NCBI RefSeq assembly: GCF_000747155.1
Contig: NZ_AVCK01000017.1
Span: 21,530-85,529, forward strand
DNA: 64,000 bases
Direction of reading: 5' to 3'
Origin: Arenimonas metalli CF5-1
GTDB lineage: Bacteria > Pseudomonadota > Gammaproteobacteria > Xanthomonadales > Xanthomonadaceae
Shown here: piece by piece, positions 44,248-53,655 of the stretch
How positions within the stretch are numbered: the stretch's first letter is position 1
How the letters are laid out: the number at the start of each line of letters is the position of its first letter
The notes under the pieces: model-generated
Told to the model about the DNA's origin: nothing
The model's input: only the letters and a program-made list of their open reading frames with translations
Databases searched by the model: none
Translations under genes and position numbers: made by a program

Positions 44248-44253
44248 GTACAA
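44248..44253 (+). promoter_or_regulatory. Probable -10 box for speA
   Basis: The sequence tacaat lies 33 bases before the speA ATG and directly after a ggggggg run. No good -35 is seen. Confidence 0.4.
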
Positions 44254-44285
44254 TGCGCGCCCACCCCGCTTCCGGAACGCCGCCC

Positions 44286-46187
44286 ATGCCCGCCTGGTCC
44301 CTCGACCGCGCCCGCCACACCTACTCCATTCCCTACTGGAGCGAGGGCTATTTCGACGTGGACGCCGGCGGCCGCATGCGCGTGCTGCCGCGCGGCACCG
44401 GCGGCCCCAGCCTCGACCTGCCCGGCATCGTCGACCAGGCCACCGCGGCCGGCCTGAAGCTGCCGCTGCTGCTGCGCTTCTCCGACATCCTCGGCAACCG
44501 CCTGGGCAAGCTGCAGGCCGCCTTCGGCCGCGCGATGCAGGAGCTCGACTACAAGGGCGGCTACACCGCCGTCTACCCGATCAAGGTGAACCAGCACCGC
44601 GGCGTCGCCGGCGAGCTGGCGGCCGTCGGCGGCGACGGCTTCGGCCTCGAGGCCGGCTCCAAGCCGGAGCTCATGGCCGTGCTCGGCCTGGCCAAGCCCG
44701 GCAGCCTGGTGATCTGCAACGGCTACAAGGACCGCGAGTTCATCCGCCTGGCGCTGATCGGCCGCAAGCTGGGCCTGGAGACCTTCATCGTCATCGAGAA
44801 GCCGTCCGAGCTGGCGATGGTGATCGAGGAAGCCAAGGCGCTGGGCGTGAAGCCGGGCCTGGGCGTGCGCATGCGCCTGGCCTCGCTGGGCGCCGGCAAG
44901 TGGCAGAACAGCGGCGGCGACAAGGCCAAGTTCGGCCTCTCGCCGCGCCAGGTGCTGGATCTCGTCGAGCGCCTGAAGGCGGCCGACATGCTCGATGCGC
45001 TGCAGCTGCTGCACTTCCACATGGGCTCGCAGATCTCGAACGTGCGCGACATCGCCAACGGCATGCGCGAGGCGGTGCGCTACTTCGTCGAGCTGACCAA
45101 GATGGGCCTGGGCATCCGCTACATGGATTCCGGCGGCGGCCTGGGCGTGGATTACGAAGGCACGCGCTCGCGCGGCTTCTGCTCGATGAACTACGGCCTC
45201 GACCAGTACGCGCACACCCTGCTGCAGCCGCTGGCCGAAGCCTGCGAGGAGCACGGCCTGGCGCCGCCGATGATGGTGACCGAGGCCGGCCGCGCCATGA
45301 CCGCGCACCACGCGGTGATGGTGGTCAACGTGTCCGAAGTGGAGCAGGCGCCCGAGGGCGCCGTGCCGGCCGAGGGCGCGAACGAGCCCGCGGTGGTGCG
45401 CCACCTGCGCGAAACGCACGCGGCGCTCGACCAGCGCCCGGCGCTCGAGCTCTACCACGAGGCCCAGCACCACCTCGCCGAAGGCCAGGCGCTGTATTCG
45501 CTGGGCCAGCTCACGCTGGAGCAGCGCGCCATGCTCGACGACCTCTTCTACGCCATCGCCCACGCGGTGCGTTCGCGCCTGACCGCCGAGGAGCGCAGCC
45601 ACCGCGACACGCTCGACGAGCTCAACACGCGCCTGGTGGACAAGTACTTCGTCAATTTCTCGGTGTTCGAATCGATCCCGGACGTGTGGGCGATCGACCA
45701 GGTGTTCCCGATCGTGCCGATCGCGCGCCTCGACGAGGCGCCCGACCGCCGCGGCGTGATCGCCGACCTCACCTGCGACTCCGACGGCCGCATCGACACC
45801 TACGTCGAGTCCGAGGCGCTCGACTCCTCGCTGCCGCTGCACTCGCCGCGCGCGGGTGAAAGCTATCGCCTCGGCATCTTCATGGTGGGCGCCTACCAGG
45901 AGACGCTGGGCGACATCCACAACCTGTTCGGCGACACCGACACGGCCAACGTGGTGCTGGGCGCCGACGGTGGCTACACCGTCACCCGCCAGCGCAAGGG
46001 CGACACCACCGACGTGATGCTCGACTACGTGGGCTACGACCTGGCCGAGCTGCGCGCCACCTACAAGCAGAAGGTGGATGCCGCCGGCCTGCCGCCGGCC
46101 GAGGCCGCGAAGCTGCTGGTGGACCTCGAGACCGGCCTCACCGGCTACACCTACCTGCACGAGGAAAACGCCGGGGGCACGGCGTGA
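44286..46187 (+). CDS. speA: Biosynthetic arginine decarboxylase
   Basis: This 633-residue PLP enzyme turns arginine into agmatine. The PLP lysine is K100 in AVYPIKVNQHRGVAGEL, and GMGS-like HFHMGSQISN, YMDSGGGLGVDYEGT, the Cys-containing LTCDSDGRIDTYV and FMVGAYQETLGDIHNLFGD are present. The chosen ATG (44286) gives the usual MPAWSLDRARHTYSIPYW start; a further-upstream ATG at 44226 lies before the -10 box. The gene overlaps the next one (GTGA). Confidence 0.95.
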   Translation: MPAWSLDRARHTYSIPYWSEGYFDVDAGGRMRVLPRGTGGPSLDLPGIVDQATAAGLKLPLLLRFSDILGNRLGKLQAAFGRAMQELDYKGGYTAVYPIKVNQHRGVAGELAAVGGDGFGLEAGSKPELMAVLGLAKPGSLVICNGYKDREFIRLALIGRKLGLETFIVIEKPSELAMVIEEAKALGVKPGLGVRMRLASLGAGKWQNSGGDKAKFGLSPRQVLDLVERLKAADMLDALQLLHFHMGSQISNVRDIANGMREAVRYFVELTKMGLGIRYMDSGGGLGVDYEGTRSRGFCSMNYGLDQYAHTLLQPLAEACEEHGLAPPMMVTEAGRAMTAHHAVMVVNVSEVEQAPEGAVPAEGANEPAVVRHLRETHAALDQRPALELYHEAQHHLAEGQALYSLGQLTLEQRAMLDDLFYAIAHAVRSRLTAEERSHRDTLDELNTRLVDKYFVNFSVFESIPDVWAIDQVFPIVPIARLDEAPDRRGVIADLTCDSDGRIDTYVESEALDSSLPLHSPRAGESYRLGIFMVGAYQETLGDIHNLFGDTDTANVVLGADGGYTVTRQRKGDTTDVMLDYVGYDLAELRATYKQKVDAAGLPPAEAAKLLVDLETGLTGYTYLHEENAGGTA

Positions 46188-47032
46188 TCGCCGGCTTCAT
46201 CGGCCTCGGCGCGATGGGCGCGCCGATGGCGGGCCACCTCGCCGCGCGCGGCTTGCTGGGCGTGGTCGACAACCGCACGCGCAGCAAGGCCGAGGCGCTG
46301 GCGGCGCAGCTGGGCGTGCGCGCTGCGGCGTCGCACGCGGATTTCGCCGGCTGCAACGTGGTTGCGCTGTGCGTGTCCATGGACGCCGACGTGTTGCAGC
46401 AGGTCGAAGCGCTGGCCGCCGTGCTCAAGCCGGGCGCGGTGGTGGTGGATCATTCGACGGTGTCGGTGGATACCGCGAAGCGCGCGCAGGCCTTGTTGGC
46501 AGCACGCGGCATCGGCTTCGTGGACGCGCCGGTGTCCGGCGGCGTCGAGGGCGCGCGCAACGGCAAGCTCTCGGTGATGGCAGGCGGCAACGCGGCCGAC
46601 CTCGAGATCGCGCGGCCGGCGCTGGAGGCCTACGCCGCGCGCATCACCCACATGGGCGGCACCGGCGCCGGCCAGGCCACCAAGGCCGTGAACCAGGTGC
46701 TGGTGGCGGGCATCAACGAAGCCGTATGCGAAGGCCTCGCGCTCGGTGAAAAGCTGGGCCTGGATCCGGAGAAGCTGCTGCCGACGCTGATGGCGGGCGC
46801 CGCGGGCAACTGGTTCCTTGAGAAGCGCGGCGCGACCATGCTGGCGGGCCAGTTCACGCCCGGCTTCAAGTGCGGCCACCTGCTCAAGGACCTGCGCATC
46901 GTGCAGGGCATGGCCCGCGACGCCGGCATCCGCGCGTCCGTGATCGACCTCGCGCTGGCCGACTACGCCGAGCTCGTGCAGCGCGGCGAAGCCGACGCCG
47001 ACACCTCCGCCCTGATCCTCCTGAAACGCTGA
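46184..47032 (+). CDS. NAD(P)-dependent 3-hydroxyisobutyrate dehydrogenase-like oxidoreductase
   Basis: This 282-residue beta-hydroxyacid dehydrogenase starts with a GTG overlapping the speA stop. It has the dinucleotide-binding GFIGLGAMGAPMAGHLAARG, the substrate loop DAPVSGGVEGARNGKLSVMAGG and the catalytic Lys in GQATKAVNQVLVAG. Substrate candidates include 3-hydroxyisobutyrate, tartronate semialdehyde or glyoxylate-type acids; sequence alone does not decide. The link with speA may be only transcriptional. Confidence 0.88.
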   Translation: MIAGFIGLGAMGAPMAGHLAARGLLGVVDNRTRSKAEALAAQLGVRAAASHADFAGCNVVALCVSMDADVLQQVEALAAVLKPGAVVVDHSTVSVDTAKRAQALLAARGIGFVDAPVSGGVEGARNGKLSVMAGGNAADLEIARPALEAYAARITHMGGTGAGQATKAVNQVLVAGINEAVCEGLALGEKLGLDPEKLLPTLMAGAAGNWFLEKRGATMLAGQFTPGFKCGHLLKDLRIVQGMARDAGIRASVIDLALADYAELVQRGEADADTSALILLKR

Positions 47033-47037
47033 TCAAG

Positions 47038-47098
47038 AAAAAGGGGTCAGAGTAATTATCCGTTTCAAACGGATAATTACTCTGACCCCTTTTTTTTC
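47038..47098. terminator. Perfect 28-bp inverted repeat with T-run (REP-like terminator)
   Basis: The arms 47038-47065 and 47067-47094 are perfect inverted copies (aaaaaggggtcagagtaatt... with complement) around a single base. The right arm runs into eight T residues. It separates the convergent dehydrogenase and STAS-like genes. The GGGGTCAG core is shared with the repeats at 14181 and 26486, so the hairpin may be a REP copy recruited as terminator. Confidence 0.75.
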
Positions 47099-47480
47099 AG
47101 GGCGTGGTGAGCCAGTCGAGGGCGGCGGCTTCGTCGTAGAAGAGGCGCAGGCCGTGGATGCCCAGGTTGCCGCACTGGATGGCGTAGAACTCGAAGTCGG
47201 CGCGGCTGGGGGAGTCGGGCGTGATCAGGATGGCGATGCGCAGGGCGTGGCCGAAGCCGCCGTCCTCGCCGCGGCGCGGCATGTCGAAGATTTCCGCCGC
47301 GCCCAGCTGCAGGCGGGTCAGCCGGTGGTCGATCAGGAAGCGCGGGCAGGCGTGGGCATGGCCAGCCTGCATCGCCTCGCGGGTGAGCCGGCGCAGCTGG
47401 TCGCGGTCGGCCGGACCGTTGCCGTCGGAGATGACCCGCACCAGGTGCTCGTTCGCCAGGTAGTCGACGGTCCAGTGCAT
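47097..47480 (-). CDS. Small STAS/SpoIIAA-like protein, function unknown
   Basis: This 127-residue protein has alternating strand-helix sequence, starting MHWTVDYLANEHLVRVISDG, with FLIDHRLTRLQLGAAEIFDMPR in the middle and FYAIQCGNLGIHGLRLFYDEAAALDWL at the end. The pattern is like SpoIIAA/STAS-like bacterial proteins (strand, then helix ending in DEAxAxxWL). No active site is recognised. The stop overlaps the end of the T-run of the preceding hairpin. Confidence 0.68.
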   Translation of the reverse strand: MHWTVDYLANEHLVRVISDGNGPADRDQLRRLTREAMQAGHAHACPRFLIDHRLTRLQLGAAEIFDMPRRGEDGGFGHALRIAILITPDSPSRADFEFYAIQCGNLGIHGLRLFYDEAAALDWLTTP

Positions 47481-47504
47481 GGCGTGGCGTCCGACCCGGG
47501 ATGC

Positions 47505-48100
47505 TTACTGGGCGCGGATCGCGACGGCGTCGATGCCGTGGCTGCCGAGCGCCTGCTTGGCCTGGGCCAGGCTGCCGGCGTTCGGGTAGGGCCCCAGGCG
47601 CACGCGGTAGATGGTGCCGCCGGCGATCTCCGCCGACTCCACCCGCGCCACTTCACCGGTCAGCGCGATGCGGGCCTTGAGCGCCTCGGCGTCGGCGGAC
47701 GAGCGGAAGGCGCCGGCCTGGATCAGGTAGCGCACGGCGTCGGCATTCGCCGGCACCGCGGCGTCCGCCGGGCGGTTGGCCTCGGCCTGGGCCTGGGCGT
47801 TGAGCTCGGCGTCTGGGATGACGAATTCCTTGTCGCGCAGCACGTCAAAGAACTCGTACTTGGGCTTGCGCGGCTCGGCCGCCGGCTTCTGCGCCACCGG
47901 CTCCTCTTCGGTGGCGGCCGGGGCGCGGGCCTCCGGGTTCGGCGTGGGCAGGGTGCCGTCGGGCAGGTCCCACTGGCCGCGCAGGAACATCACCGCCACC
48001 ACCAGCGCGCCGACCAGCAGGCCGATCAGCAGCCAGATCCAGCCCGGGATGCCGCCGCCGCCGTTGCGGCGCGCCTGCTTCTTGGGTGCGCGTCGCGCCA

Positions 48101-48101
<1 letters not shown>
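47505..48101 (-). CDS. SPOR-domain cell-division-type membrane protein
   Basis: This 198-residue protein has a basic cytoplasmic N-terminus (MARRAPKKQARRNGGG), one membrane helix (WIWLLIGLLVGALVVAVMFL, about 22-41), a Pro/Ala/Glu-rich periplasmic linker and a C-terminal SPOR domain (RYLIQAGAFRSSADAEALKARIAL; YRVRLGPYPNAGSLAQAKQAL). SPOR domains bind denuded glycan strands at the septum. The start ATG overlaps the argS stop by one base, as in many proteobacteria where a ftsN-like gene follows argS. Confidence 0.9.
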
Positions 48102-49864
<1,763 letters not shown>

Positions 49865-50027
49865 CGGCTGGAATTCCGCTTGGGGGAACTACCTATTCTA
49901 GCCCGGACAGGGCCTTGCGCTGTCATGCCGTCGTCACCCGGGCCGTGGAAAATCGCCCACGTCACGGCTCTCCAACGTGATCCCTTCGTTTATTCGGCCC
50001 GGTGCGTGCATCGGGGTCCGGGGCAAG

Positions 50028-50054
50028 GGCCGGCCCCTGGCCGGCCTTTTTTTT
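50028..50054 (+). terminator. Plus-strand intrinsic terminator between argS and the HD-like gene
   Basis: A perfect 8-bp stem (ggccggcc twice) with a 3-base loop is followed by eight T residues on the plus strand. Both neighbouring genes are on the minus strand, so it does not end either of them; it suggests a plus-strand transcript starting somewhere in 49865-50027. I see no open frame of note there. Confidence 0.6.
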
Positions 50055-50062
50055 GCCCGGCA

Positions 50063-51097
50063 TCAGGGGGCTTCGTCGGCGCAGAGCGCCGCGAATGCAT
50101 CGAGCACGGCCTGGCCATTGGCCGGCGGCACGTCCTCGAACCGCGCTAGCAGGCGCTCGGTGACCCGGCGGACGCCCGGGCCGTTGGCCGTTTTCCTGGC
50201 CCCGAACACCCGCTCGCCTTCACGCGAACAGAAGCGGTGCAGCTCGAAGAAATAGTGGGTCTGGCCCCGGCTCAGGAAGCCCAGGCAGGTGGCGCCGCTG
50301 GCGGCGCGGCCGAGGGCGCGCCCGGCCCGGCGCTCGCGCTCGCGGCACAGGCGCAGGGCGCTGTCGGCCAGGTGGTGGAAGTCCTCGCCGACGTTGGCGG
50401 TATCGAGGTCGGCAGCGAGGCGCGCCAGGCGTTCGCCGCGGCGGGCGGCCGGTTCGGCGCTCCACTCGGGGCGGTCGCCGTCCAGCCAGATGGCCAGGCT
50501 GCGGGCCAGCGAGCCGCCGGCCGCGGTGGCCAGCTCCTCGCCATCGGGGTGGGGCAGGGGCCGCGGGTCGAAGGTGCTGCCCGCGATCATCAGCTCCAGC
50601 GCCAGGTACTGGGCGCGGTCGGCCACCGGGTCGAAGCCGCAGCGGTCGAGGATGCGGAAGGTCTCGGCGATGCTGGACGCCTCGTTGCCGCCGATCGGCC
50701 CGGGGGCATCGAAGGGTTCGCGCTGGCGCAGGTCGTGGCAGGCCGCGAACACCAGCAGCGCCAGCGCATCTTCGCGCGGCACGCCTTCCTCGCCGAGCGT
50801 GTCGAGCACGCGGCCGAGCCGGCGTTCGGCCAGCTCCATGACGTGGTCTTCGTTGTGGTAATCGTGCGGGTCGTCGCCGAAGGCGCCGTGGCGCAGGCCC
50901 AGGCGCGCCAGGCCCAGCAGCGCGGCCTCGAAGTGGCGACGGTCGCCGGCACCGGACGTGATGCGCGCCACCATCGCTTCCAGCCGCGGCACGATGTCGG
51001 GGCGGTGCCGGTCCACGAGGCGGCGCGCGGCCTCGGCATCGGGCAGCGCCTGCTCGATCGCATCGGGGCCGTAGAGATTGGAGTAGCCCAGGATCAC
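50063..51097 (-). CDS. HD-domain-like protein of unknown function
   Basis: This 344-residue protein starts at the GTG at 51095-51097, which has a ggag about 10 bases upstream and a tatact box 38 bases upstream. Residues 78-90 (HDYHNEDHVMEL) and 118-124 (AACHDLR) carry His/Asp pairs resembling an HD metal site, with E139 in GNEASS and a later DLDTANVGED. The C-terminal part contains FELHRFCSREGERVFG. It may be a phosphohydrolase acting on a nucleotide; no family name comes to mind. The frame extends to 51196 but that start lies upstream of the -10. Confidence 0.75.
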   Translation of the reverse strand: MILGYSNLYGPDAIEQALPDAEAARRLVDRHRPDIVPRLEAMVARITSGAGDRRHFEAALLGLARLGLRHGAFGDDPHDYHNEDHVMELAERRLGRVLDTLGEEGVPREDALALLVFAACHDLRQREPFDAPGPIGGNEASSIAETFRILDRCGFDPVADRAQYLALELMIAGSTFDPRPLPHPDGEELATAAGGSLARSLAIWLDGDRPEWSAEPAARRGERLARLAADLDTANVGEDFHHLADSALRLCRERERRAGRALGRAASGATCLGFLSRGQTHYFFELHRFCSREGERVFGARKTANGPGVRRVTERLLARFEDVPPANGQAVLDAFAALCADEAP

Positions 51098-51134
51098 GCC
51101 GGCAACGGCTCCGGTGCGCGGCGGCTGCCGCTCA

Positions 51135-51141
51135 GCCGAGT
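51135..51141 (-). promoter_or_regulatory. Probable -10 box for the HD-like gene
   Basis: On the minus strand the sequence reads tatactc in GC-rich DNA, 38 bases before the GTG start. A ttggct element lies 20 bp further upstream, which is longer than the ideal spacing. Confidence 0.45.
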
Positions 51142-51185
51142 ATACGCAGCGGCGGGCCGCGACCAGCCAAGGCCGCGTGACGGCC

Positions 51186-51860
51186 TCAGAGTGCACCGAG
51201 CCGGGCCATCGAACAGGGCGCGCCGTCGCCGATGATGAAGTGGTCGAGCACCCGCACCTCCACCAGCGCCAGCGCCTGCTTCAGCCGGGCGGTGACGGCG
51301 CGGTCGGCGGCGCTGGGCTCGGGGCTGCCGCTGGGGTGGTTGTGGCCCAGGATCACCGCCGCGGCGTGGTGCGCCAGGCAGCGCTGCACCACTTCGCGCG
51401 GGTGCACCTCGGCGCCGTCGAGGGTGCCGCGGAACAGTTCCTCGAAGGCGATCACGCGGTGCCGGGTGTCCAGGAACAGGCAGGCGAAGACCTCGTAGGG
51501 CAGGGCCCGCAGGCGCCGGGCCAGGTATTCGCCCGCCCGCCCGGGCTCGGTCAGCGCCTCGCCGCGGGCCAGGCCCTGGGCCAGGTGCCGGGCGGCCAGT
51601 TCCAGGGCCCCCGCCAATGCGCTGGCGCGGGCCGGCCCCAGGCCCGGCAGCCGCGCCAGCGCCGGCGGGGGCAAATCGAGCAGGGCGCGCAGGTTGCCGG
51701 CGTCGGCCAGCAGGCGACGGCCGAGGGCCACGGCGCTTTGCCCGCGCAGGCCCGATCCGAGGAACACCGCCAGCAGTTCGGCGTCCGAGAGCCGCGCCGC
51801 GCCGAGCGCGAGCAGCTTCTCGCGGGGACGTTCACCTTCGGGCCAGTCGTGGATGTGCAT
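51186..51860 (-). CDS. radC: RadC/YeeS-type JAB (JAMM) domain protein
   Basis: This 224-residue protein starts [17 protein letters not shown] at 51860. An N-terminal helix-hairpin-helix ([15 protein letters not shown]) precedes the JAMM domain with E in [20 protein letters not shown] and [18 protein letters not shown]. It was long called a DNA repair protein, though that role is doubtful; newer work links the family to transformation and metallo-hydrolase activity. A longer frame to 51914 is possible but lacks the family start. Confidence 0.93.
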   Translation of the reverse strand: MHIHDWPEGERPREKLLALGAARLSDAELLAVFLGSGLRGQSAVALGRRLLADAGNLRALLDLPPPALARLPGLGPARASALAGALELAARHLAQGLARGEALTEPGRAGEYLARRLRALPYEVFACLFLDTRHRVIAFEELFRGTLDGAEVHPREVVQRCLAHHAAAVILGHNHPSGSPEPSAADRAVTARLKQALALVEVRVLDHFIIGDGAPCSMARLGAL

Positions 51861-51955
51861 GGCGCCAGCCTCGCCCGGCCCGATGCCGGCTGACATCAGG
51901 CGACGCGGGCCCATCGGGTAAGCTAGGGGCGATCACACGGGTAGGGAAATCCAAG

Positions 51956-53161
51956 GTGGCCGGACTCGACGGGCAACGCATCCTGCTGGGCGTCAGCGGC
52001 GGCATCGCCGCCTACAAGTCGGCCGAGCTGCTGCGCCGCCTGCAGGACGCGGGCGCCGAGGTGCGCGTGGTGATGACGGCCTCCGCCCTGCACTTCGTCG
52101 GCGCCACCACCTTTCAGGCCCTGTCGCGTTTCCCGGTCCGCAGCTCGCTGTGGGACGAGGCCGCCGAGGCCGCGATGAGCCACATCGAACTCGCCCGCTG
52201 GGCCACCCGCATCCTGGTTGCCCCGGCCACGGCGAACGTGGTCGCGAAGCTCGCGCAGGGCCGCGCCAACGATCTGCTGAGCACCCTGTGCCTGGCGTCG
52301 GAGGCACCCGTGATGCTGGCCCCTGCCATGAACCGCGTGATGTGGGCCCACCCGGCCACCCGCGCCAACGTCGCCACCCTGCAGGCGCGCGGCGTCGAAT
52401 TCATCGGCCCCGGCGAAGGCGACCAGGCCTGCGGCGAAACCGGCGCCGGCCGCCTGCTCGAACCCCACCAGATCGTGGAGGCCGTGCGGGCCGCCTGCGT
52501 CCCGCCGCGCCTCGCCGGCCGCCGCGTGCTGGTCAGCGCCGGGCCCACCTTCGAGGACATCGACCCGGTGCGCTTCATCGGCAACCGCAGCTCCGGGAAG
52601 ATGGGCTTCGCGGTCGCCGTCGCCGCCCGCGCGATGGGCGCGGAGGTCACCCTGGTCGCCGGTCCCGTCACGCTGCCCACCCCGGCGGGCGTGCGCCGCA
52701 TCGACGTGCGCCGCGCCGCGCAGATGCGCGACGCCATCCTGTCCGAACTGCCCGGCCACGACGTCTACCTCGGCGCCGCCGCGGTCGCCGACTACGCGCC
52801 GGCGGAAACGCTGCCGCAAAAGATCAAGAAATCCGGCGAAACCCTGCGCATCGACCTGGTACGCACCGCCGACATCCTGGCCGAGGTGGCGGCCCACCCG
52901 AAGCGGCCGCGGCTGGTGGTCGGCTTCGCCGCCGAAACCCAGGACATGGAGGGCTACGCGCGCGACAAGCTGCTGCGCAAGGGCCTGGACCTGATCGCCG
53001 CCAACGACGTCGCCCGCGCCGGCCAGGGTTTCGAATCCGACGACAACGCGCTCAGCGTGTTCTGGCGCGACGGCCGCCACGACATCGCCCACGGCCCCAA
53101 GCCGCGGGTGGCGCGCGACCTGCTGGCCCTCGTGGCCGACCACCTGGAGGCCAAGGCATGA
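51956..53161 (+). CDS. coaBC: Bifunctional phosphopantothenoylcysteine decarboxylase/synthetase
   Basis: This 401-residue protein starts at the GTG at 51956 with an aggga ribosome site. The CoaC half has [36 protein letters not shown] and the catalytic Cys region [13 protein letters not shown]. The CoaB half has [35 protein letters not shown] and KIKKS. It converts 4'-phosphopantothenate through PPC to 4'-phosphopantetheine in CoA synthesis. It overlaps dut by 4 bases (ATGA), a common pairing. Confidence 0.96.
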   Translation: MAGLDGQRILLGVSGGIAAYKSAELLRRLQDAGAEVRVVMTASALHFVGATTFQALSRFPVRSSLWDEAAEAAMSHIELARWATRILVAPATANVVAKLAQGRANDLLSTLCLASEAPVMLAPAMNRVMWAHPATRANVATLQARGVEFIGPGEGDQACGETGAGRLLEPHQIVEAVRAACVPPRLAGRRVLVSAGPTFEDIDPVRFIGNRSSGKMGFAVAVAARAMGAEVTLVAGPVTLPTPAGVRRIDVRRAAQMRDAILSELPGHDVYLGAAAVADYAPAETLPQKIKKSGETLRIDLVRTADILAEVAAHPKRPRLVVGFAAETQDMEGYARDKLLRKGLDLIAANDVARAGQGFESDDNALSVFWRDGRHDIAHGPKPRVARDLLALVADHLEAKA

Positions 53162-53616
53162 GCGCCGAGATCGAATTCATCCGGCTCGACCCGCGCCTGG
53201 GCGCGGAATTCCCGCTGCCGGCCTACGCCACCGCGCTGTCGGCCGGCATGGACCTGCGCGCGATGATCGACCAGGCCATCGAGCTGGCGCCGGGCGAGGC
53301 CCAGCTGGTGCCGACCGGCCTGGCCATCCACATCGGCGATCCCGGCCTGTGCGCCGTGATCCTTCCGCGCTCGGGCCTGGGGCACAAGCAGGGGCTGGTG
53401 ATGGGCAACCTGGTGGGCCTGATCGACGCCGACTACCAGGGCCCGCTGATGGTGAGCCTCTGGAATCGCGGGCGGTTTCCCATCACCATCACGCCGGGGG
53501 ATCGCGTGGCGCAGCTGGTTTTCCTGCCCGTCGCCCGGGCGGTCTTCCGGCAAGTGGATCAATTCGAACGCAGCGAACGCGGGGAAGGTGGCTTCGGCCA
53601 CACCGGCGTGCGTTGA
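53158..53616 (+). CDS. dut: Deoxyuridine 5'-triphosphate nucleotidohydrolase
   Basis: This 152-residue trimeric dUTPase shows the five motifs: AGMDLRA (I), [11 protein letters not shown] (II), [17 protein letters not shown] (III), [12 protein letters not shown] (IV) and [10 protein letters not shown] (V). It hydrolyses dUTP to dUMP, keeping uracil out of DNA. It is coupled to coaBC and lies within a longer open frame from 52150 that is otherwise non-coding. Confidence 0.96.
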   Translation: MSAEIEFIRLDPRLGAEFPLPAYATALSAGMDLRAMIDQAIELAPGEAQLVPTGLAIHIGDPGLCAVILPRSGLGHKQGLVMGNLVGLIDADYQGPLMVSLWNRGRFPITITPGDRVAQLVFLPVARAVFRQVDQFERSERGEGGFGHTGVR

Positions 53617-53655
53617 ACGGGCCGGCCAACGCCGGTCCCGTCACCAGGGGGAAGC

